Shown in pieces: positions 49,216 to 63,479 of a stretch of 64,000 nucleotides of DNA (within the stretch, counting starts at the first letter, position 1; every line of letters begins with the position of its first letter). The notes under the pieces are model-generated. The model was not told the origin of the DNA. It did no database searches and was given only the letters and a program-made list of their open reading frames with translations. This DNA comes from Anthonomus grandis grandis (Eukaryota > Arthropoda > Insecta > Coleoptera > Curculionidae). The stretch is from assembly GCF_022605725.1 (NCBI RefSeq), contig NC_065551.1:26722001-26786000 (forward strand), read 5' to 3'. Made by a program: the position numbers and the translations under genes.

Positions 49216-49451
49216 CAGAGTGTTTCAGAACTATGGGATCAAACTTCTAGGGGTTATTAACAGTAGAAAATATTTGAATATAGGGACCTATGTCTGGAAA
49301 GGTGTCATCACGGCAGTACGGATGCGTTAAAGTTTAGAAAGACGATGAATAATGCATTTAATTTTTGCTTGACTCAAAATTTGATACTCGTTTTGAATGA
49401 TTTTAAACGATGCTATCATTCGTCCAGAACCTATAGTTTTGAAACACCCTG
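49216..49451. mobile_element. MITE-like element, 236 bp
   Basis: The ends are CAGAGTGTTTC...(left) and GAAACACCCTG (right), inverted and extended by a shared AACTATAG/GAACTATG-type stretch. TA lies at the right edge and TG, a likely decayed TA, at the left. CAGGGTGTTTC is a common Tc1/mariner-type terminus in insects. The interior has no coding capacity, so it would have depended on transposase from elsewhere. Confidence 0.65.
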
Positions 49452-49459
49452 TATTAGGC

Positions 49460-52400
49460 ATTAAATTAAAATGGTACTCTATGACATGTGTAAAATTATT
49501 GTATTGCATGAATAAATTATGATCATTGGTTTTGTTTTTCTTTTTGTCGAAAGAAATTTTCTCGAGTCACTTAAAATAAAAACGGAAAACCAAAAAAAAA
49601 ACAGGTTAAATAATGAATCATATTTTAATATCCCACGGTTTTTTTTTTTTTAATAAACAAACTTACCGATTTTTATTATTAAATATATATTATGCAGAGC
49701 GATCGAGGTAGCGAATACAAAATTCAGACAGTAATAACGCGTCTTTAACGACGTGCTAAACGTAAAATTTAAAAATAAAATCAGATTATATCTTTCTGCT
49801 ATTTTTCTATATGATAATTTTATTTATATATTACTATCAGAATCTTCAGGCAAACATTTTTGTGCTTTTTTATAGTTTGTCCAATTGCATTAAAAAACCA
49901 TCATTTACCACAAATATTCCCTTGTTATAATATCTCAGACAGGGATCGCAATATAACGAAGTGGAAGTCTTCTACTTTTTTTAATACCAATTTATTTCTA
50001 AACTACTGTCTTGACCTTTAAGAAATTGTATTTTTCCGGTGTACGTTATACAGTTACGTAGAAAAAAGATAATTTTATAACCATTGGTTATACATTATGC
50101 ATTTTATAGCCATATAGGCTGGATCCATCGTAGACTGGATTAAGGTACAAATTATATCAAATTGAAATGTTAAATATTAACTCAACATCTGGAGACAGAC
50201 AGGGAGTGTCCTAATTCTCTAAGCGGATTAATTATCTAAATTGCAGTAATCTCTGGTGGTATGCAATATTGAAATCTTGTCTAGATGTTTGACTTGGGTT
50301 TGGAACCTCGACTCAAATTCCAGATATTGCTGGCCATAAATCAAAGTAAAGGGAAAAAAATCTTTATTCAATAAATTTACTACATTAATTCATTTACATC
50401 AAAAAATAAATTTCATTTACCTTAATAAAATCTAACTAAAAACCATTTAAAGTGCACATGTCTGTAGAAAATTGATTAATCGGTGACAAAGGGTGTTCTT
50501 TTACAGGCCACCCGAGATTTACATATGTCACTCAAAATTCGATTTGCATCAGGAAAACTATTAAATTACGTTAATGACAAAAATGCTTTAACCCCTTTTT
50601 TACGCATCAAATGTCACTCAGGATAAAAAATGATTTGTTTTGGATCGGTGAATAGAGTTTAGAAATTTTATGGAGCTATAGACACATTCGGTATGGGTAA
50701 ATTTAGGATTTATTAATGTTTTTTTAGTGTCTGAATATATGTTCAGTTTTGGGTGTCTGTATATATAAAGTAATAAAAAACAAGGTAAAACAAATAATTT
50801 CTTAAACGTATGTGTTTAAATATTAGGGAACTTTTTTGGCATAGATTGATTTTACATGTATAAAAATAATTTTTCTACAAACGTGTTAAAAGTGATAATT
50901 TACCGTATGAAATATTGACCAAAGAAACTTTTTGCAATTAAAATTGATGGTCATTAGCAATTTGAGATGTTATTGTTATCACGTTTTTCTACATGTATGA
51001 AATATATCGAAAGAGTTAAAGATATAAAACTTAATTTATGTTTAAAACTAATTTAGTAAAAATATTTCTGGATTCTTTTGAATTATATAAAAAAATTCAA
51101 AACAATCCAGGGCGGATATTAAGAGATATTGGATGTTTAGAATAGAAAGATAAATTTTTTAAGAGATAATTAGAGAGTTTCGTTACCTTAAATCTTTTAA
51201 AACTAAAATTCAATAATTTTTTAGATATTGGCATATTTTTGGCCTGGAATATAAATATAATTAAAAATAATTGTCATTTTTCAATATTTTTTTTACGATA
51301 CGTAGCATTATATATTTTTATTATTTTGTTAAAATTTTTTTTCTCAGATTTTTTATTAATTAATATGCATTTTTTTAAATTTGAATTAAATCTATCTGAT
51401 ACTGTTATATCTGATAGCTTAAATTATTTAGTAGCGACAAAAAGTATAATTTGTTTTCTAACAAATTACACTTTTTGTTTAAGTATCGGAAAAAAGACCA
51501 AAATATACAATATGGAGAGTAAAGAAATAATTTTTATAAACTTTTTATAATTTATGTTAATTCTTAACATTAAAATAATTTATGTTCACATGAAAAAAAT
51601 TATCTTGGGTACCTGATTGATATGAGCCGTCGCGTGCTACAAAAGTGCCACTTAATACTTAAATTAATTAAAAGATATTTAGCCACATACTAGTTATGTA
51701 AATACCTTTTAATGATAATGTCAGCACACAACTCGCAAGGAAATACTGTAGTTAAATAATACGATTAAAGGTATTAAAGAGTTACCCATCAAATGTTAAT
51801 GTTTTTTTAAATCGTTTCAAAGAGAGGCTTTTAAATAAACAACAAGGAAACAACAAACATTTCGGTAATGTGAAACTAATTAACATCACAAACAATAAAA
51901 AGTTTAGAATGAAAGGCTCTTAAATTAAATTTTGTTCAACAGATATACTAAGCCAAAGCTGAAGTCTTCCCGAGTCCCATTAAATTTGAAATGAACAAAA
52001 AATGGCGAAAAAGTTTTCTTACCTTTAGAAGTTCAGACCTAGCGATCCACTTCATGTTTATTTAAGTAGGTATTGTTTTTTTGGGACTTATTTCAAAACT
52101 TATACAAAATTCATTCCACTTTTTTACTGTTACTTTCGTTCTGTTTTGACGGCCATCATATACTTAGAGCTTTTTCAAAAAAATCTCTTTAGCAGATTAC
52201 CTGAATAATTTTTTTAAAAGATTATGTGGAAATAATCCTCGTTATTTCCATTTTAAGATATTAAAAAAAACTTTCATATTTCTCCCACGCTCTTTTGCCC
52301 GAAATCTTAAGAATTACTTCTATTCGTATTTTCTTTGAAAATTTTTATTTTCCTGGCTAAAGCAATTTATTTAAAATTTGTTTGGAACAAATTTTTAAAT

Positions 52401-53770
52401 TATGATCAAAAATTTATTTAGTGGATTTTTGAGTTATTAAAAATTTGTTAAATATATAGGTTCAGAAGATTGTGACAAAATAATCCTCGTTATCTGTTTT
52501 TTATGGTATTAAAGACAAAACAAATTGTTTTGCAATACTTCCGCCTTTGGCGGTCAAAAAAAGCTTGCAAATGATGTCTTTAACACTTTTTTTCTGTTTT
52601 TTTCCCACCTTTATACCTAAATAAATAGCACATTACAACAAATGTTTTTTTTTGTTTTAGATTTACAATCAAACTTTTCGTCTTTTCACTACCATCATCA
52701 AATAATAGTCTAGAATACTCAAAAAAAGATATATTGGGTTTAGTATTCCCGTTTTTTTCTATTATCAAAAGCTTTTAAGAAAATGTACCTCGTTATGCCT
52801 TATTAATATTATTTTTCGAATAAAATATATACTCGGCATTCCTTTAGCAGTCAATGATTGAAGACTAACAGCATTTCTTTGGAAACCTGGTTTTATTTTT
52901 TCCTGATTTCATAATTAAACAAATCTTAAAATAGATTATACATATGCCTTGCCGCTTTTTTCCTATTTTCTTATAGATTTTAAGAAACTAAGAAAATTTA
53001 TCACTTTTTTTATACAGCTTCTTGTAATTGCACTTAATCATTTTCGTTTATTACATTAAATAAGATAACAATGTGTAAGATTGACATTATCCCAAATAAT
53101 GGATCGTCATTGCAATATAGTGTTTTACTTTGGAATAGGTAGAGCTTAGTTAATCGCGCATGGCCTGTGGACTAAATAATTTAAGTAAATTCGGGATTTT
53201 TCTCATTAACGTATTATACTCTATGTATTTTAATGTATTTTTTAAATATATTCTATACCTTTATTTGACATTTACATACGACGTTTCTACTTTGGACGAC
53301 CACCATCACTATTTGTACTTATCTAGATGAATATGCTATTTCGTCATGGACCTCCCTTAGATATTTTGAGAAAAGTGTGAAAAGATGCATCTTTTTTTAA
53401 TTTCACTTATTTATGATTATTTGCCATATATTCCATACATTCCATATTTCCATTATTTACATTCAATAAGAGGTAACTCATAGCAATGTCTTAATAGCAC
53501 GGTATATAGTTTGCTAAACATATATGGTCAATTTTTTATTTATATCAATAGAATATTACAAATTCACTAAAAAGTTATTAAATAACAATGTATATAGACG
53601 GTATCTTAAATTTCAGCGTTTAAATTTTAACAGCGAATTCTATGCTCAAAAGAAGTCTTAATTTTCTTTATAATCATATATAAGCTTTTAAAATCTTAAG
53701 ATTTTTTTTTATTTCAAATTTTTCATTACTTGATATATTTTTATGAAATTTGGTACACGGCTTTGAAGTA
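49460..53770. other. Non-coding AT-rich stretch
   Basis: A 19-base inverted repeat with one mismatch and a TTCT loop lies at 51437-51478. Between 52230 and 52800 the string CCTCGTTAT recurs at 52238, 52485 and 52788 within loosely similar sequence, a possible degenerate repeat. The open stretch at 51239-51550 is Phe/Ile/Leu-biased and looks like chance. Nothing else is supported. Confidence 0.4.
51437..51478. repeat. 19-bp inverted repeat with TTCT loop
   Basis: Arms 51437-51455 and 51460-51478 pair at 18 of 19 positions; the odd position is A-C on one strand and a G-T wobble on the other. Confidence 0.7.
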
Positions 53771-53774
53771 ACAA

Positions 53775-53905
53775 AAGGCATTTCTGATCTAAAAGATTTA
53801 TTAAATTTTTTATCCGTGGTATCCGTATGGGATTTTTCATTAAATATTCGTGAAGCAGAAATGGTACTCCACTGCTTTTTCCAAAAACAAAAATTATTTC
53901 TCCTC
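53775..53905 (+). repeat. Dispersed repeat fragment, related to 6060-6235
   Basis: Both copies share GGCATTTCTGAT/CCATTTTCTGAT, then GTGGTATCCGTA/GTGGCATCCGTA, then CCACTGCTTTTTC, in the same order. They appear to be old copies of one transposon; the type is not identified. Confidence 0.5.
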
Positions 53906-54332
53906 CTTCTCTAATTAAAGATCCTTCTTCAGCTTAGACCAAATTTAATTACTTGCCTTTTTTCATACTGCTGAGTATTGAGGGTTCAGGCAGAACAAAA
54001 TCAGAACACTTCCAATAAACCAGATAAAAATATATTTGATATGAACTTCTGTTACAGAGAACGAAAAACGGAATAAGAATAGAGAGCTTATAGGATAATG
54101 CAATTGACCTGCTGAAGTCTCTGTCTACTATTTAACTGAACTCTTAAAAAGTTACCAAGAAAGCGACCCTTATTTGGCCTAACGGATTGCCAGATGATTT
54201 CACATAGGGAACACTTAACAAAAGGGTCGTTATGGTTCTTGGAATCTAAAGGACCAGCAAAGTAAAAGTGCTAAAACACATAAAACATTCAAAATACACA
54301 AATGGTCATAAAATTCAACACATACGCTGTAG

Positions 54333-55790
54333 GTTTTTGAGTAAAGAAAACAAAAAGCATGTGTGTTATGCAAGGAAATTCTTCATTGTCTTCAGAGAAG
54401 AATGAAACAAGCCCAAGCTCTTTAGACCTAGTCCCACGTTAAACCATGATGAATTATTAGCCCTTCCAAGTTTCTTTGCCCTCTGATGAACTCTGGATGA
54501 GGCTCTATAAGTCCATCAGGATTCTTTTGATTCCTGTCAGTAACTCCAATAGACAAAATTAGTTCATTAGTATCAGTCGTTCTTCGAGAGTGATCTCTGG
54601 GTTTCCTACATTGTCTCTTAGGTTCTCATCTATGGCCACGAATATCAGCTCTAAATAGAATTTCCCTCAAGAAGCTTGGATATTTTGCAAGGAAATTCTT
54701 TATTTTATTAAGAGAACTATAAGATAGGCTAACATCTTTACACTTAGTCTACAGACGTGGAACCAAAGTGACTTATTGATACTTGCAAGTTGTTTGGCTT
54801 TTGATAACTCTTGGCGAGGATCCATAAGTTCCTAAAGGTTCTTAAGTGAACTGTTCTTAAGTTAACTGAGCCCTTTCAGGAATTCCAATTGGCGATATAG
54901 ATTCACTAATAAATCGCTCTTTAGAGCGTTTTAGTTTTCTAGGAGCGTTAAGTTTTCTAGATTGCCTTTTAAAATCGCATCCATGCTCATGAATATCACC
55001 TCCAATTAAAATTTCCTTCGAGAAGTTTGCATATTCTGTAAGCAAATTCTTTATTTAACATAGAAAAGAATGACATGAGCTTGGAGATTCTGCAAGGAAA
55101 TTCTTCATTTCATTAAGAGAAGTACGAGATAATCTGAAAGTTTTATACCTAGTCCACAAACGTGGAACCAAGGTGACTCATTGACATTTCTAAGTTCTTT
55201 GGCTTCTAATAACTCTTGGTACGGCTCCAGAAATTCTCCGACAAATTCTTCTCAACTGAACTTATGGCCCCGTCAGCACTTAGCACAACGACATCTAATC
55301 TAGAATTTTCTTCCAGAAGTTTAAATATTCTGTAAGCAAATTGTTTATTTAATTCGGAAAAGAATGAGACGAGCTTAAGCTATTCGGATATAATCCAAAA
55401 CGTAAAACCAAAGTAATTTATTGCAAGTTCTGTGGCCTCTGATTGGTTCTGTTTTTGAGTAAAAAATAAAAACCATGTGTTTGGCAAATAAATTCATCGT
55501 TTTCTTCAGAGAAGGAAGGGCCCAAGCTTTTTACACCTAGTCAAGAGAGTAAAATGTTTTATTAGAATTTCCAAGTTCCTTGCCCTCTAATACCTCTGCG
55601 TGAGGCTCTAGAAATTCACCAGGATCCTTGTGAACTTGTTCAGTTGTTCTTAGAGAGTAAACTTCGAATTTCTAAGATTGCCTTTCAGGATATCATCCAA
55701 GCCCACGAATATTAGCTCCAGTTAGAATCTCCTTCGAGAATTTGGTAAGGAAATTCTTCATTTTTTTCAGATGAGATAAGCTCAAGCTTT
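54333..55790 (-). repeat. Degenerate repeat array with coding-like minus-strand units
   Basis: GGAAATTCTTCATT or a near variant recurs at 54374, 54691, 55041, 55096, 55335, 55483 and 55749. A longer match (GTTTTTGAGTAAA to ACACCTAGTC) links 54333 with 55451, a higher-order offset of 1118. Read on the minus strand, units give similar peptides: SKEILIGGDIHEHGCDFKRQ (with 62 open codons at 54857-55045), LREILFRADIRGH and SKEILTGANIRGLG. They are followed further on by DGLIEPHPEFIRGQR, GEFLEPHAEVLEGKEL and GAVPRVIRSQR. Similar peptides in corresponding places suggest a decayed repeat-containing protein, or a satellite that happens to be open. Stops interrupt every unit, so no functional protein is made. 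I do not recognise the family. Confidence 0.5.
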
Positions 55791-55869
55791 CGTGCTCAAC
55801 GTGAGCTGAAATCTGTTTTCCATTGATCTCTGGGAACTTTCAGTAAGATTCTAGTGATCCATCATGAAT

Positions 55870-58530
55870 CTTATGTAAGATTTTTCAAACGTTTATCCTA
55901 AGAATACTTTAGCTTCAATTTTCTTTTATCCTAATTTAATTTTTTTTCATAACAATGATTTAGCCCTTTGAATGGAGCTGAAAGTTTTAAAATTTTTAAG
56001 ATATCCAAGAATACTTTACAATTCAACCGGCTTCCATAAAATTATACTAATAATCCAATTTTTCAATAGATTTCTTTAGGTAGTGCGGATCTTCTGCAAG
56101 AAAGCTCCCTATTTCCATGGACATACTGTCATATAACCTGAAGAGTTTTTCCTTTTTTACTCGAAAACCTTGCATCGTGAAAATTTGCATCGAAAAAAAG
56201 ATAGGAAATCAAATTTGCTCCAAACTAAAGAAAAAGCATTGTCGCACCATTTTTAATCAAGTACGAACTCTACTGATAAAATTTATTATATTATTGTTTG
56301 ATATTATTAAAACTTATAAAAAGTGCCTTTTTTTACCCCAAATTAAAAATTTCTCAAGGAATAAAAAAGTTATAACACAATATGCGCTGTTAAAGTTTAG
56401 TCACTGCAATTCCGAATACCCTGTATTGAACAAAAAAATTACATTTTAATACATGACATACGATATTAGCACAAAAACTAATAAAATGTACTATACTTAA
56501 ACCTATAAATCCAATCTTACGTGAGCGTTGGCCATTTCACACAGAACCTTTTAACACGAAACGAAGAAAAAGACAGCAAAATGATGGCCAGCAGTAATAG
56601 GGTTTTATTTACTTTCTGAAATTGAAGAGCCTGTCTGACTCGATAAAATTATATCTTATAAAGTGAACTCACAATAAAATTTTATTACCGTGGATTTTGC
56701 TCTACACAAGCAGTAAAAGTAGTGGAAAATGAAGTTTTATGACAGAATTTAATATGGTGTGTCCATTTTTACTTTAAAAGGTACAAGATTTATAAAAGAT
56801 TCTTATCAATCAATAAGGGTTATACTTACTAAAGTATCATACACTTTTATAAAGGAAAATGACGTTGCTTACGTTAAATTACATGAAAAAATCTCTATTT
56901 GTATTTTTTGCTAAATTTTTAATCCCAAAATACGAAACCCCACATCTATTCAAGGAACGACCTTACTTTTTTTTATAGATCGATTCTAGCCATTCTATTC
57001 GGGCTACACGTGTCTCAATTAAATAAAATTCGTTCTAAATTAAGGCAACATGGCTTCACCCAATTAAAGCTGGCAAAAGTACAATTTCCCTGATTCGCAA
57101 AAATGTGTTTTCGTCGAATTCGCAATTAGCCTTCTCCCCGGTTCTTAATTTGATTTGATTTATCATGTGGGGGGTGTCATTTTGTAGCGACATTTGAATT
57201 TGGGGTTCCCCGTTATATGTATATTGGATTTTGGTGACGGATGTATATGTATGGGTAAAGTTAGGGGTGACTCGACAATGGCGTAACATTTGCATTATAA
57301 TTTTGGAATTAGTTATGTCTTATATATAGTATAATTTGTAAGTGAGAATATACACGAGTAATAATCATATTATATATATTGAGTTTTAGCATAGATTCAT
57401 TAAATGTAGTGTAAAATCTGTTTTTTTAACATTGTCAGATGGTTAACTCTACATCCTAATTTGGAGCAATTTTTTATTATTTTATTATTTTTTTTTATAT
57501 TTTCCCAGTCAGAACTGGTAGTTTTTCTATATCATTTTAAATATTGCAAATTATTTATTTCGACAATAATTTAGAAAATATGTCAACGCAGAACGCGTAT
57601 GACACAAGATTTATACCGTATTTCAGCACATATAAATAACAACAAAAATCTCATAACAACAAACAGTGATTTTAAAGGTTTGGCAACCGGGAACGGATAA
57701 ATAAATTACTTTTTCTCGATTAACTTACAAGAAAATATATAATATTATATATTAAATTTCAGCAGAGGTTTAGAAAAACCTTCCCTCCAAAACTATAAAA
57801 AAATTATTGCAAATTTTAAAATATTTATTTTAACAATGAGTGATAAAGGAACATAGTAAGCTTACTTTTTAGGCAGTGATTTTTGAGGTTTGTTGTAGCA
57901 AAATTATTTTAACAATATTTGTTCCCTCGGCTTAAATATATTAATTACTTTTCCCAATAGTAGTTTTTGATAATTCGTTGACTTCACACAAATAAGAAAA
58001 TTGTCTTCTTCGGCTTGAAAATTATAAAATATATCTTAGTATTGCTTTTTAAAGTTGGTTGATCAATAATGCTTAAATATTTTTCTTAGCAGTTAATACT
58101 TTTGCTTTTATTACCCATGTGAAAACAGTGGACTTTTAACCAGTTAAATAGAAATCAGATAGAAAACGAAAGTCACTTTCGCCCCTCGGGCAGGAATATA
58201 AAATCAACAATACCACTTTTTGCCTTGTTTTTTTTTGTACTTCTTATGAACTTGTGATAACCCACGCTATTTACTCTAGTAACAAACTTCCCACTCATCA
58301 CAAAATAGCAACGTTCATCCTTATTCCTATACAATTGGTTTCAAATCAAATCGTTATTTCCATCGGCATAATAACAATATACATACATGAAATTCCAATA
58401 AAAAAAACTACAAAGCAAAAATATTTTAATATTACAAAAATATTTAAAAAACACTAAATTTAGACAGTAAAGCTACAGTTAAAGAACTTTGTCTACGAGT
58501 AAAAAGGACACTCAGCTAGCATGGCCTTAA
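55870..58530. other. Non-coding, with transposon end near 56420 and island at 57040-57300
   Basis: At about 56390-56425 the minus strand starts TACAGGGTATTCGGAATTG and leads into GACTAAACTTTAAC, the look of one end of a Tc1/mariner-type element; the other end was not found. The plus-strand ORF at 56117-56449 overlaps it and is probably not a gene. The block 57040-57300 is GC-richer and open on the minus strand (79 codons; HTYTSVTKIQYTYNGEPQIQ within), but no family is recognised. Confidence 0.35.
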
Positions 58531-58539
58531 GAGTTATTT

Positions 58540-59640
58540 TAAAAATTGCAAGTCTCACCACTCTTGATTCTACATGGAAGATGATTAAAAATTTGAAGAG
58601 AGGTAATTTTTGGACCATCCTGAACCATGTACTCTAGATTTCATGTAGTTGGAAGATTTTTAAATAATTAACATGCGTACTGCAAAATATAGATGTTAAT
58701 TACAGTACCACGACAAGTTTCTCTGAAGGAAAGTTTAAACATCTTACGTATAATGCGCTTTTGACTTATTAGCACCCTCTCAATACTGAATTGCCTGAAA
58801 AACCAAAAGCTAACAAGTTTCACCTCACTAGCCAACTAATTTCATAAATTACAATTCCCAAGAACTTGGCCGAGTCTTGTTGGATGAGGGTGCTTTATGC
58901 GTTTGTGCCTCCCTCTAAGCAGTAAGCTTCTGTTCTAAATAGTTCGAACCAGAGTAAAAGGAATGAAATTGGTTTTCAAGCTATTCAGGCAAACACCATT
59001 TTTTGGCACCAGTCTGCTATAGACACTTGACAGCTTTGGAGTAGATAAGCTGGTAACCAGCACCCGAGACAACTACTAATGTATCGTCCGCAAAAAGTGT
59101 TATATATGTCTGTCATTAACTAGGAAGGACAAATTATTAATAAAAAGTAAAAAGAAAATGGGCCCAAACCCCTCCCTGTGAAACCCCAGTGCCAACAGTT
59201 GCCCTACCAGATATGGTCACCTGACCAGTAATTTTCAATCTCACAGCCTGGGTTCTACCTGATTCAAGCTTAATTCAATTCCTCTTATACCATAATCAAA
59301 GAGCTTATTAAGTAGTAAAGCATGATTAATGGTATCAAGTGTTTTAGTAAAATCAAAAAAGATACCAACAAATTTTAACTTCCAAAGAGGTCCAGCTTTG
59401 AATCCAAATGGATGACATAACAGTATATCAAAAGAATTTAAAAAGGCAATAAATATTCTTTTACAGGATTTTTCGAAAATCTTTGAGAATATAGACAGGT
59501 GAGTAATAGGATAGGCCTATAGTTACTCACTGAAGAGACAGTTAATGTAAGGGTAAATTTTCTTTAAAAAAAGGATCTATAATCACCATAGAAAATTTAC
59601 TAAATCGGGGCTGATTGATTTTTCTAACATATCATAGCAA
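58540..59640 (-). pseudogene. Non-LTR reverse transcriptase relic
   Basis: The clearest block is at 59103-59068 (minus strand), which reads ITLFADDTLVVV and carries the two catalytic aspartates. About 100 bases upstream is GVSQGGVWAHFLFTFY, matching 'GVPQGSVLGPLLFxxYIND'. Downstream, near 58880-58830, KFLGIVIYEISW matches the 'KFLGxxIDxxLxW' block. The upstream region to 59640 still contains strings resembling the first catalytic part. Stops and frameshifts are frequent. The order of blocks is normal, so this is one decayed copy, older than the element at 28458-30240. Confidence 0.75.
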
Positions 59641-59649
59641 AAATATGAG

Positions 59650-62600
59650 GTTTACAAATATTTCAAGGGAAAGGAAACATTTTGTATAATTTATAATTAA
59701 TTTTTAAGATATTTTATTTATTATATGCTGTTTGGTATATAAACATTTTTATCCACAATGTGGTACAAAATTATGACATTTATAATGTAAGATCTTATTA
59801 TAGTTCATAGAGTAAATTTCCGGTATTTTAAAAAAATTAAGACTATTTCGCGTCCAGGAATATTTCCCACCATACCCTAATTTAAATATCTTTCGTCTCC
59901 TTCTAATTTATCATTTCCTCTTATAGACCCAAATAAATTACTTTAATTATCATCCCTGCGCCTCTGTTCTTAATCATGATCGATTTTAATTTTGAAAACT
60001 AATATGTTACGCTAAATTGCGGTAAAATACAATGATATCAATGCAGTTGTCCAAATGAATTAAACGTGCAGTATACATCGAATAACTAACTGATGTAATT
60101 GTTAGCGAACGAAAATAATAATTGGTTTTTAGTAATTTCCATGATATAAAATATTAACAGTTTATATGATTTTGTTAACATATTACCAGGAGGTCATATT
60201 TCAGTAGTCCTAAAAAAAAATTTATGTTTTTTATTAAGAGCTTATTTAGTTGAAATAAATAATTTAACAGTAATAATTATTCATATAATTTGGGATCATT
60301 ATGTATTTCATTTAATTTAATTTTTGCTTAGAATATCTTATGTAATTAATAAGCATACAATGCTGTATTTGTTGGTAAAAAAGCAATGAATTCGTGAAAA
60401 CATAAATGAGGGTAAGAAAAAGTAATAATATCAATGGGTAAACCAGTTCTGATATACTATATGGTTTTTCCTTTTCTCTTTCTCTGGTTTTTTTTTTCTT
60501 CTGTATGGTTTTTCCTTTTCTCTTGTTTTTGGTAATTTTTCTTTCTATAATTTCATATATTTTTAATATGGTTTAGCTATAAATACTTTGTAAAACCTAA
60601 AAAAAAAAAAAATATTCTGACATGAATTTATCGATTCTGAAAAAATTGAGAAATTATTAATATATTTTTAAGACAAAAATGATTTCAATGCTCGAAATAA
60701 AATAAAAAAATAGAAATTATTGACAAGTATGATTTTATTGATTTTTTACAATTGGCGTATTATTAAAATTGTTCAATGAGAAGAAATGTATAAGTGAAAT
60801 TAATATCTAGCCTAATCTTATTGAAGCATAATAATTTAGCATAAGCACAAGCCAAATAATAGCATTTGCATATTACTTAGAGCTCAAATAAGACCATATT
60901 GCTCCGGGTTCTATCTCCTAATTGCAGGTTGATCATAATATATTATAATTCAATTATTTACCTGATGATTTATAATATTTCATCTAATATGTTTTACCTG
61001 AAATATATCTAAGTAGGTTCTTCTCATCTTTACATACTTTCATATTAAAATTAACAAATAATACTAATATTCAGTATAGTTAGCTTACACCAGCCAAACA
61101 AGACCCGCTAATAAAAGTAAAGTTAAAAAGCGTTTAATTAGAACACCAGATATACACATGTACGAGCGCATAAAGATATGTCAGTTTTGAAATAGACGTT
61201 TTCGGTTCTTTGACCCCCCACAGCATTCATTGTGTAATTAGTTAAAGACGGCTAATGCATTTAATATTTCGTCAAGATTAATGAGTTTTCGCTTAAATCT
61301 CCTCGTGAGAAATAAAGAGTCTATAAAGTAAAGTTCTCTTAACTTATTCTATACTACACCCACACAAAAATAAACTTTGGCGAGGCAAGAGGCTTCACCC
61401 CTTTAACAAAATATTGTACTTTGCTAAAAGTGTTTGCTTTATCTTCGAAAGGGTAATTTTTTCGAAAAACATTCAGTTATTGCCTATAGAGGAGGCATTC
61501 TAACGTGGATAATGTTAGGATAAAGGGTTACGTCGTGGGTAGTGTATTTGCTCCTTTAGATATACGGGCTTTATTTTGATACCCGCAAAAAATATTGGTT
61601 TTGTGAGTTGACAAACAAGAAATGTTACCATTTTTAATCAAAAAAAAGTTTCGATACTAGGTCCTTTTAAAAAAGTTTAGGCAAATATTTATGATGAGTG
61701 GAAGACCTCTAATGAAGAAATAATTATTTCGTATTATTAACATTGAAATTAATTTCGTAAAGTTCTGATAAATAATGAAAATGTAAACAACTCTACTAAA
61801 TTTTTAATTAAAATATATTTGTAGGAAAAAAATTAAAGATGAATTGAAGCAAATATTATAATATTTGTTTTACTTCTATGTACATATTACTATGACAAGC
61901 AATTTAGGTACAATGGCTTTCAAGTAAGGAAATAATTGACTTAAAATATAGGACAAAAAATACACATTCAAAACATTGTATTTATTAAAAAAAAAACAGT
62001 TAACTGTTACAATCAGTAGAAACTGACATAAACTACAATAATTTTTGAGAAACTAGAAATGAAACGCTGAAACCAAGACCGTTTTTACCATGATGCACAT
62101 AAATACCCATATTTAATGTCAAAGAACGGTTAGCGTGCCGTTGATGATAACCTGGTGCGAATCATCATCACGACGTTTGTTTATAATGATTAAATCCGCT
62201 TTCGGTTTAGTTATTCGAGTACCGAATCGTCACTCAAACACGATGTGGGTCAATAACAGTACTAATCTTTGCTATTCAGGAGGAATGTGATCTCGTATGT
62301 GTGAATTATTTGCAAACATACTGGAGGCACTCGATATTTATGTATTTACATGAAAATATCCTGGAGGCATTTTTATTTACCGAGGAATAAATATATCTTT
62401 AATAAAATTATATAATAGTTAATAATTGGGTTTTCTGATTTTTTTTCAGATTGTGAGTCAATTTTTTTTGACTAGATAATGTGAGCTATATACATGATAC
62501 CTTTTTTATAATATACGATAAACCTGAAATTAACCCAATGCACTTTAAAAAAAAATTATGAACATCTTTTAATTTGTTCTTCAAAAACTATATTTGATAA

Positions 62601-63470
62601 AGCATTAAAGAAGCTTTGTAAATATATATGTAAAAATATATTTATTGCCAAAGTACAGTTTTCAATAAATAATACAATATAATATATAAACAAATTTAAA
62701 AAATGTTTCAGAGACTAATACCCAATAAACATGTAAAATTTAAGCCCCACTTACTACACGGACTACAGATCTGTGCGTGGATGTTATTCATTAAAAAAAA
62801 TTACAAAATCAATAAATTCAAAAAACTACCCACATAATAACAAGAATAAAGCCAAATAATTTGCAGATTTATTTCCTACTTCTTTTCTTTTCTGGTTAAA
62901 TCGACAATACCACAAAGTTAAAACCAATACAATTATGAAGTATAAAGGGGTAAAATTGTAACAAAAACTTAATATTTTAAATTGATACGCAGTTTTTATA
63001 GGTAAAGAGCTATTTTTCGATACAGAATTAATTTTTTTATCTTCGCGAATTGAATATTTGGCACGCAACTGGTTTGCTAGATTTATTCTCTTGCTCTTTT
63101 TCTCTTGATTCATGGTTTTCACACAAAAAAAAATTAAACTCTCAATCTGTAATATAATGTTAACAAGCAAGTATTTCTTTTACTACTATTGTTACTTTTA
63201 CTATTATTTATTGTATTTTTTACGGAACTGAAAATTTCCCATTCACGAATGAAAGCCTTTAGCTCCTACATGTTTTCTGTAGTTAAAAATCTAAGACGCT
63301 TAGAATATATGTTTAAAGGGACTTTTTTGTTTGGTTTCATTTAAGGAAAAACAGGCTGAATGATTTTATTTTTGCTTACAAGAATTACAATATCGGCCAA
63401 ATACAAGCGTGTTACATAAAAAATGGTTTAAGTTTTGGTTGATCACTGGAAACGGCCTAAATATGATTAC
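59650..63470. other. Non-coding, with islands at 61120-61560 and 62090-62330
   Basis: A 21-base direct repeat (TATGGTTTTTCCTTTTCTCT) occurs at 60460 and 60504. The islands 61120-61560 and 62090-62330 are GC-richer. The first holds TAATTAG and TTTGACCC, homeodomain- and nuclear-receptor-like strings. The minus-strand ORF at 62826-63170 (114 codons) has AT-driven composition and no recognised similarity, and I do not call it a gene. Confidence 0.3.
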
Positions 63471-63479
63471 AAATATAAC

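Noticed and set aside
51239..51550. 103-codon plus-strand ORF rich in Phe, Ile and Leu
   Set aside because: Looks like membrane protein only because of AT-rich codons; it even overlaps a perfect-looking hairpin, and no family was recognised.
56117..56449. 110-codon plus-strand ORF
   Set aside because: Its end overlaps a Tc1/mariner-type terminus (ACCCTGTA), and composition is AT-driven.
62826..63170. 114-codon minus-strand ORF
   Set aside because: Composition is AT-driven, no domain is seen and no promoter-like context; treated as chance.
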